Assembly: GCA_019240475.1 (NCBI GenBank)
Contig: JAFAYI010000017.1
Coordinates: 1-64,000, forward strand
Direction of reading: 5' to 3'
From: Acidobacteriaceae bacterium
Lineage (GTDB): Bacteria > Acidobacteriota > Terriglobia > Bryobacterales > Bryobacteraceae
Length of the DNA: 64,000 nt
Shown here: positions 60,973-64,000 of the stretch, in pieces
Position numbering within the stretch: position 1 is the stretch's first letter
Layout: each line of letters opens with the position of its first letter
Notes under the pieces: generated by a model
Told to the model about the DNA's origin: nothing
What the model saw: the letters and a program-made list of their open reading frames with translations, nothing else
Database searches by the model: none
Program-made: the position numbers and the translations under genes

Positions 60973-61617
60973 TTACTCGGAGCATAAGTCGCGGAATGGG
61001 CCAATCACGTCCTTGTCGATAGCAAAGCGGCCCTTGCTCAGGTCGTGCCCGGCGCGATCGACGAAGGTCAGCCCGGTGCGTGAAGGGATGAGTCGAACGG
61101 CGGCAGTAATTTCTTGCGGAGAACCGAAAGGGTCGTTTGTTCCGTGCACGAAATAAGCCGGGACCCGAAGCGAGCCAAAGTGGGCCGTGCGAAGATGGGC
61201 GGGCTTGTCGGGAGGATGCAGAGGATACGAGAGCAACAGGAGGCCTTCGCACAGGTTCGAAACTTCGGCTGCGAGAAGCGTAACTTGTCGTCCGCCGTAG
61301 GAATGGCCGCCTGCAAAAACCGGCCCACTCACGAGAGAGCGCATGGCATCTAGCGCTGCACGGATGCCGGATCGGTCTTCGATGGCGGATGAAGGATGCG
61401 GCGGTCCGAAGGCGCGCCGGACACGAAAAGGCAAATCGAAGCGGAGAACGCACATGCCCGCTCCGCAAAAGGCGTTGGCGACCGCAACCAGGAGCGCGCT
61501 CGTGCAGTTGGCGCCGGCTCCATGCGTCAAGACCAAGCCATTTTCCGACGGCGTTGCGGGCTGGTGAAGGAACCCGCGAACCGAGTCCTTTTCAAAGCGC
61601 ACGATGTCATCAGGCAT
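60973..61617 (-). CDS. Alpha/beta hydrolase (KANL3/Tex30-like)
   Basis: 214 aa from the ATG at 61617; the frame is open to 61716 but that would overlap the start of the ActA gene. Nucleophile elbow GGHSYGGRQVTLLA, an oxyanion region in LTHGAGANCTSALLVAVA, and final acid/His in HGTNDPFGSPQE and DRAGHDLSKGR. This compact family (Tex30/KANL3-type, dienelactone-like) has unclear substrates. Divergent from the Alternative Complex III genes. Confidence 0.85.
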   Translation of the reverse strand: MPDDIVRFEKDSVRGFLHQPATPSENGLVLTHGAGANCTSALLVAVANAFCGAGMCVLRFDLPFRVRRAFGPPHPSSAIEDRSGIRAALDAMRSLVSGPVFAGGHSYGGRQVTLLAAEVSNLCEGLLLLSYPLHPPDKPAHLRTAHFGSLRVPAYFVHGTNDPFGSPQEITAAVRLIPSRTGLTFVDRAGHDLSKGRFAIDKDVIGPFRDLCSE

Positions 61618-61709
61618 GCTCACCGCCAAAATCAAATCGTAAAGGAGAGCCTTTGTATACTCGTGTATTGGTTTTGCTTCGAAGTCTTTCGTGAGTTGCC
61701 TGAACTCGT

Positions 61710-62360
61710 ATGCCACAACTGTTTCGACCTAGTGCGAATACTGTCGCTAAGGTCTCCATAGCCGCGGTCGTTTTGCTGTTGGGCGGCACGCTCGCGGTTG
61801 CGTATATCACCGACCGGGGAGATTGGACCACCTCGATCCGGATGGCGCCGGAGCAGCCCATCCCGTTCAGCCATAAGCACCATGTGAAGGACGACGGCAT
61901 CGATTGCCGCTATTGCCACACGGGCGTGGAGACTTCCGGATACGCCGGGCTTCCGCCGACTGAAACGTGCATGACGTGCCACTCGCAGATCTGGTCGAAC
62001 GCAACGCTGACGCAGCCCATCCGCGATAGCTGGGCGAGCGGCAAGTCCATTGAATGGGTGCGGGTGCACGATCTGCCGGACTTCGTCTACTTCAATCACA
62101 GCATCCATATCAACAAAGGGATTGGCTGTTCGACTTGTCACGGGCGCGTGGACGAGATGCCGCTCACCTATCGCGTGAACAATCTATATATGGAGTGGTG
62201 CGTGAATTGCCATCGCAATCCCGCTAAATACATCCGCCCGAAATCGGAAGTGTTCAATATCGAGTATCAATATCCGGCGAACCAGGCAGAGCTTGGGCCG
62301 CAACTTGTCAAGGAGTATCACGTGCAGTCTTTGACCGATTGCGTGACGTGCCACCGATGA
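61710..62360 (+). CDS. actA: Alternative Complex III pentaheme cytochrome (ActA)
   Basis: 216 aa. An N-terminal membrane anchor (about 10-32, VAKVSIAAVVLLLGGTLAVA) is followed by five heme motifs: CRYCH, CMTCH, CSTCH, CVNCH and CVTCH. The HKHHVKDDGIDCRYCHTGVE and HIPFSHK-like His pattern gives bis-His ligands. ActA is the pentaheme subunit of the quinol-oxidising Alternative Complex III, which replaces the bc1 complex in many Acidobacteria. Its stop overlaps the actB ATG (ATGA). Confidence 0.92.
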   Translation: MPQLFRPSANTVAKVSIAAVVLLLGGTLAVAYITDRGDWTTSIRMAPEQPIPFSHKHHVKDDGIDCRYCHTGVETSGYAGLPPTETCMTCHSQIWSNATLTQPIRDSWASGKSIEWVRVHDLPDFVYFNHSIHINKGIGCSTCHGRVDEMPLTYRVNNLYMEWCVNCHRNPAKYIRPKSEVFNIEYQYPANQAELGPQLVKEYHVQSLTDCVTCHR

Positions 62361-64000
62361 AAGAGTCGTTGGTTTCTTTAGAGTCGCTGCTCGAGAAGAG
62401 CAAGCCGAAGCTGGACGTGCAGGCTCTGCGCGAGAGATTGGCGGCGGGGCGCGGGCCGGCATTCTGGCGAACGCTCGAAGAAGCAGCGGAGAGCGAAGAG
62501 CTGCGGGAGTATGTAGAGCAGGAGTTCCCGGGTCTCTCCGGACAGATTCCGCAAGGGGTAAACCGGCGAAGCTTATTGAAGGTCATGGGCGCGTCGCTTG
62601 CAATGGCGGGCGCGGCAGCCTGCACGAAGCAACCGAAAGAATTGATCGTGCCGTACGTGCGGCAGCCGGAGAACGTGATTCCAGGGCTTCCGCTGTTCTA
62701 CGCGACGGCAATGCCGATCGGAGGGTACGCGCGCGGACTGCTGGTAGAGAGCCATCTGAACCGGCCCACAAAGGTGGAAGGCAACCCGGATCATCCGGCC
62801 AGCCTGGGATCGACAACGATATTCGAGCAGGCTTCCGTTCTAAATCTTTACGATCCGGATCGGTCTGAGACGGTCTTGCATGAAGGCCGGCTGAGTATCT
62901 GGAGCGATTTCACGGGCGCATTCAGCTCCGAAGCGCAATCGTTGGGTATGCGGAAGGGCGAAGGGCTGGCCATTTTGAGCGGCCCGACGACATCGCCGAC
63001 CTTGATCGACCAGATGAACCGGCTGCGGCAGCAGTGGCCCACCGCGAAGTGGTATGTGCACGACGCGTGCGTGAATCCGGCGATTGCGAGCGCAGCGAAG
63101 AAGATTGCGGGGCGCACGGCGTTGGTCACCTACGACCTTTCGCAGGCCGATGTGATCGTGAGCCTGGAGAGCGATTTTCTGAACGTGGGACCTGCGGCCC
63201 TACTCAATGCGCGGCAATTTGCGGCGCGGAGAGCGATTGATAACGGCGAGACGCCGGTACGGTTGTATGCAATCGAATCGGGTCCGACGGTGAGCGGATC
63301 GCTTGCCGATCATCATCTACCGGTGAAGAGCAGCGCCATTCCGGGCATTGCATATCAACTGGCAAAGGCGTGCGGAGTCGCCGCGCCGGATGTGGCCGCA
63401 AGCGCGCCGGGGTGGTTGAACGGCGTAGCGCAGGATCTGAATAATACAAAGGGACGCTCTGTGGTGATTCCCGGCGAATTTCAGCCGGAGAGCGTGCATC
63501 TTGCGGCGTACGCGATCAACGAAGCACTCGGCAATGTAGGCAAGACGGTGCGCGTCATGCAAGGCGTGGAACCGGATGATACGCACACGCTCGAAGAACT
63601 GACCACCGATCTGAACAGCGGCCATGTGGAAACGCTACTGATTCTCGGCCCGAACCCGGTATACACGGCTCCGGCTTCGCTGGGCTTTGCCGGCGCGATC
63701 CGGAAGGCGCGACTAGTGGTGCGGCTCGGTCAATTCTTCGATGAGACATCGCGGTTGAGCCACTGGCACATACCGGAGGCTCATTATCTCGAAACGTGGT
63801 CGGACTCGCGAGCATTCGACGGCACGGTGACGATCCAGCAGCCGCTGATTGAGCCGTTATACAACGGCAAATCCGCGCACGAGATTCTTTCGATTCTGCT
63901 AGGCAAGCCGGACCAGAGTTCGCACGACACCGTGAAGGGTTACTGGCAATCGCAGGGCCAAGGTCAAAACAAGACCGGCGGCGACTTCGACGCCATGTGG
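62357..64000 (+). CDS. actB: Alternative Complex III molybdopterin-like/Fe-S subunit (ActB), 3' end outside window
   Basis: 548 codons visible, open to the right edge. A twin-arginine motif at about residue 75, VNRRSLLKVMGASLAMAGAA, precedes a cysteine that could be a lipobox. The rest, from IVPYVRQPENVIPGLPLFYA, is the molybdopterin-oxidoreductase-like fold of ActB, which in known members lacks the cofactor. The Fe-S cluster domain of the C-terminus would be beyond 64000. It overlaps actA by 4 nt. Confidence 0.92.
   Translation, partial: MKESLVSLESLLEKSKPKLDVQALRERLAAGRGPAFWRTLEEAAESEELREYVEQEFPGLSGQIPQGVNRRSLLKVMGASLAMAGAAACTKQPKELIVPYVRQPENVIPGLPLFYATAMPIGGYARGLLVESHLNRPTKVEGNPDHPASLGSTTIFEQASVLNLYDPDRSETVLHEGRLSIWSDFTGAFSSEAQSLGMRKGEGLAILSGPTTSPTLIDQMNRLRQQWPTAKWYVHDACVNPAIASAAKKIAGRTALVTYDLSQADVIVSLESDFLNVGPAALLNARQFAARRAIDNGETPVRLYAIESGPTVSGSLADHHLPVKSSAIPGIAYQLAKACGVAAPDVAASAPGWLNGVAQDLNNTKGRSVVIPGEFQPESVHLAAYAINEALGNVGKTVRVMQGVEPDDTHTLEELTTDLNSGHVETLLILGPNPVYTAPASLGFAGAIRKARLVVRLGQFFDETSRLSHWHIPEAHYLETWSDSRAFDGTVTIQQPLIEPLYNGKSAHEILSILLGKPDQSSHDTVKGYWQSQGQGQNKTGGDFDAMW

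Overview
The window is high-GC bacterial chromosome. I read it as an Acidobacteriota member close to the Solibacter/Bryobacter group. The basis is inference from gene content: a GloVer-type tandem-repeat protein, a two-component beta-propeller sensor kinase without receiver, Tat-dependent and PEP-CTERM proteins, RsbU-type phosphatases, soluble transhydrogenase, an Alternative Complex III start and a lanthanide-type PQQ dehydrogenase. No database search was possible.

Layout. (1) 1-5211: end of an unknown gene, then a GltD-like flavoprotein and a two-subunit 2-oxoacid:ferredoxin-type oxidoreductase in one operon. (2) 5212-13070, minus strand: a tightly overlapping operon FHA protein / 33-residue membrane peptide / PP2C phosphatase / Ser-Thr kinase / fused SEDS glycosyltransferase-transpeptidase / DUF3662-FHA protein. 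It matches in content the actinobacterial fhaA-fhaB-pstP-rodA-pbpA-pknA-pknB cluster, but RodA and PbpA are one polypeptide. (3) 13.2-41.1 kb: mostly single housekeeping and secreted-protein genes (sensor kinase, coiled-coil-bearing subtilase, ROK kinase, sthA, epimerase, inositol-phosphate synthase, LytTR regulator, TPR proteins, miaA, tectonin-repeat protein, MFS, M28 peptidase, RsbU phosphatase with a zinc finger, sugar-binding lipoprotein, Tat aminotransferase, GDSL esterase, baeRF protein).

(4) 41125-49310, minus strand: a nine-gene operon in which cytochrome c oxidase subunits I and III come first, a XoxF-type alcohol dehydrogenase with its cytochrome and XoxJ-like partner sits in the middle, and subunit II plus a GlcG-like protein come last. 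This looks like a complete alcohol-to-oxygen electron chain in one transcript and is the most interesting system in the window. (5) 49.3-57.9 kb: an accessory, partly decayed stretch with remnants of a tyrosine recombinase, an ArdC-like antirestriction gene and a carboxylesterase, a DUF433/DUF5615 toxin-antitoxin pair, orphan genes, a GloVer-repeat protein, and AraC and PadR regulators.

(6) 57.9-64 kb: a MetA-like outer-membrane protein with two small membrane proteins, tRNA-Leu(CAA), a TlpA-like thioredoxin, a secreted six-cysteine mini-protein, an alpha/beta hydrolase, and the first two genes of Alternative Complex III (actA, and actB running off the window end).
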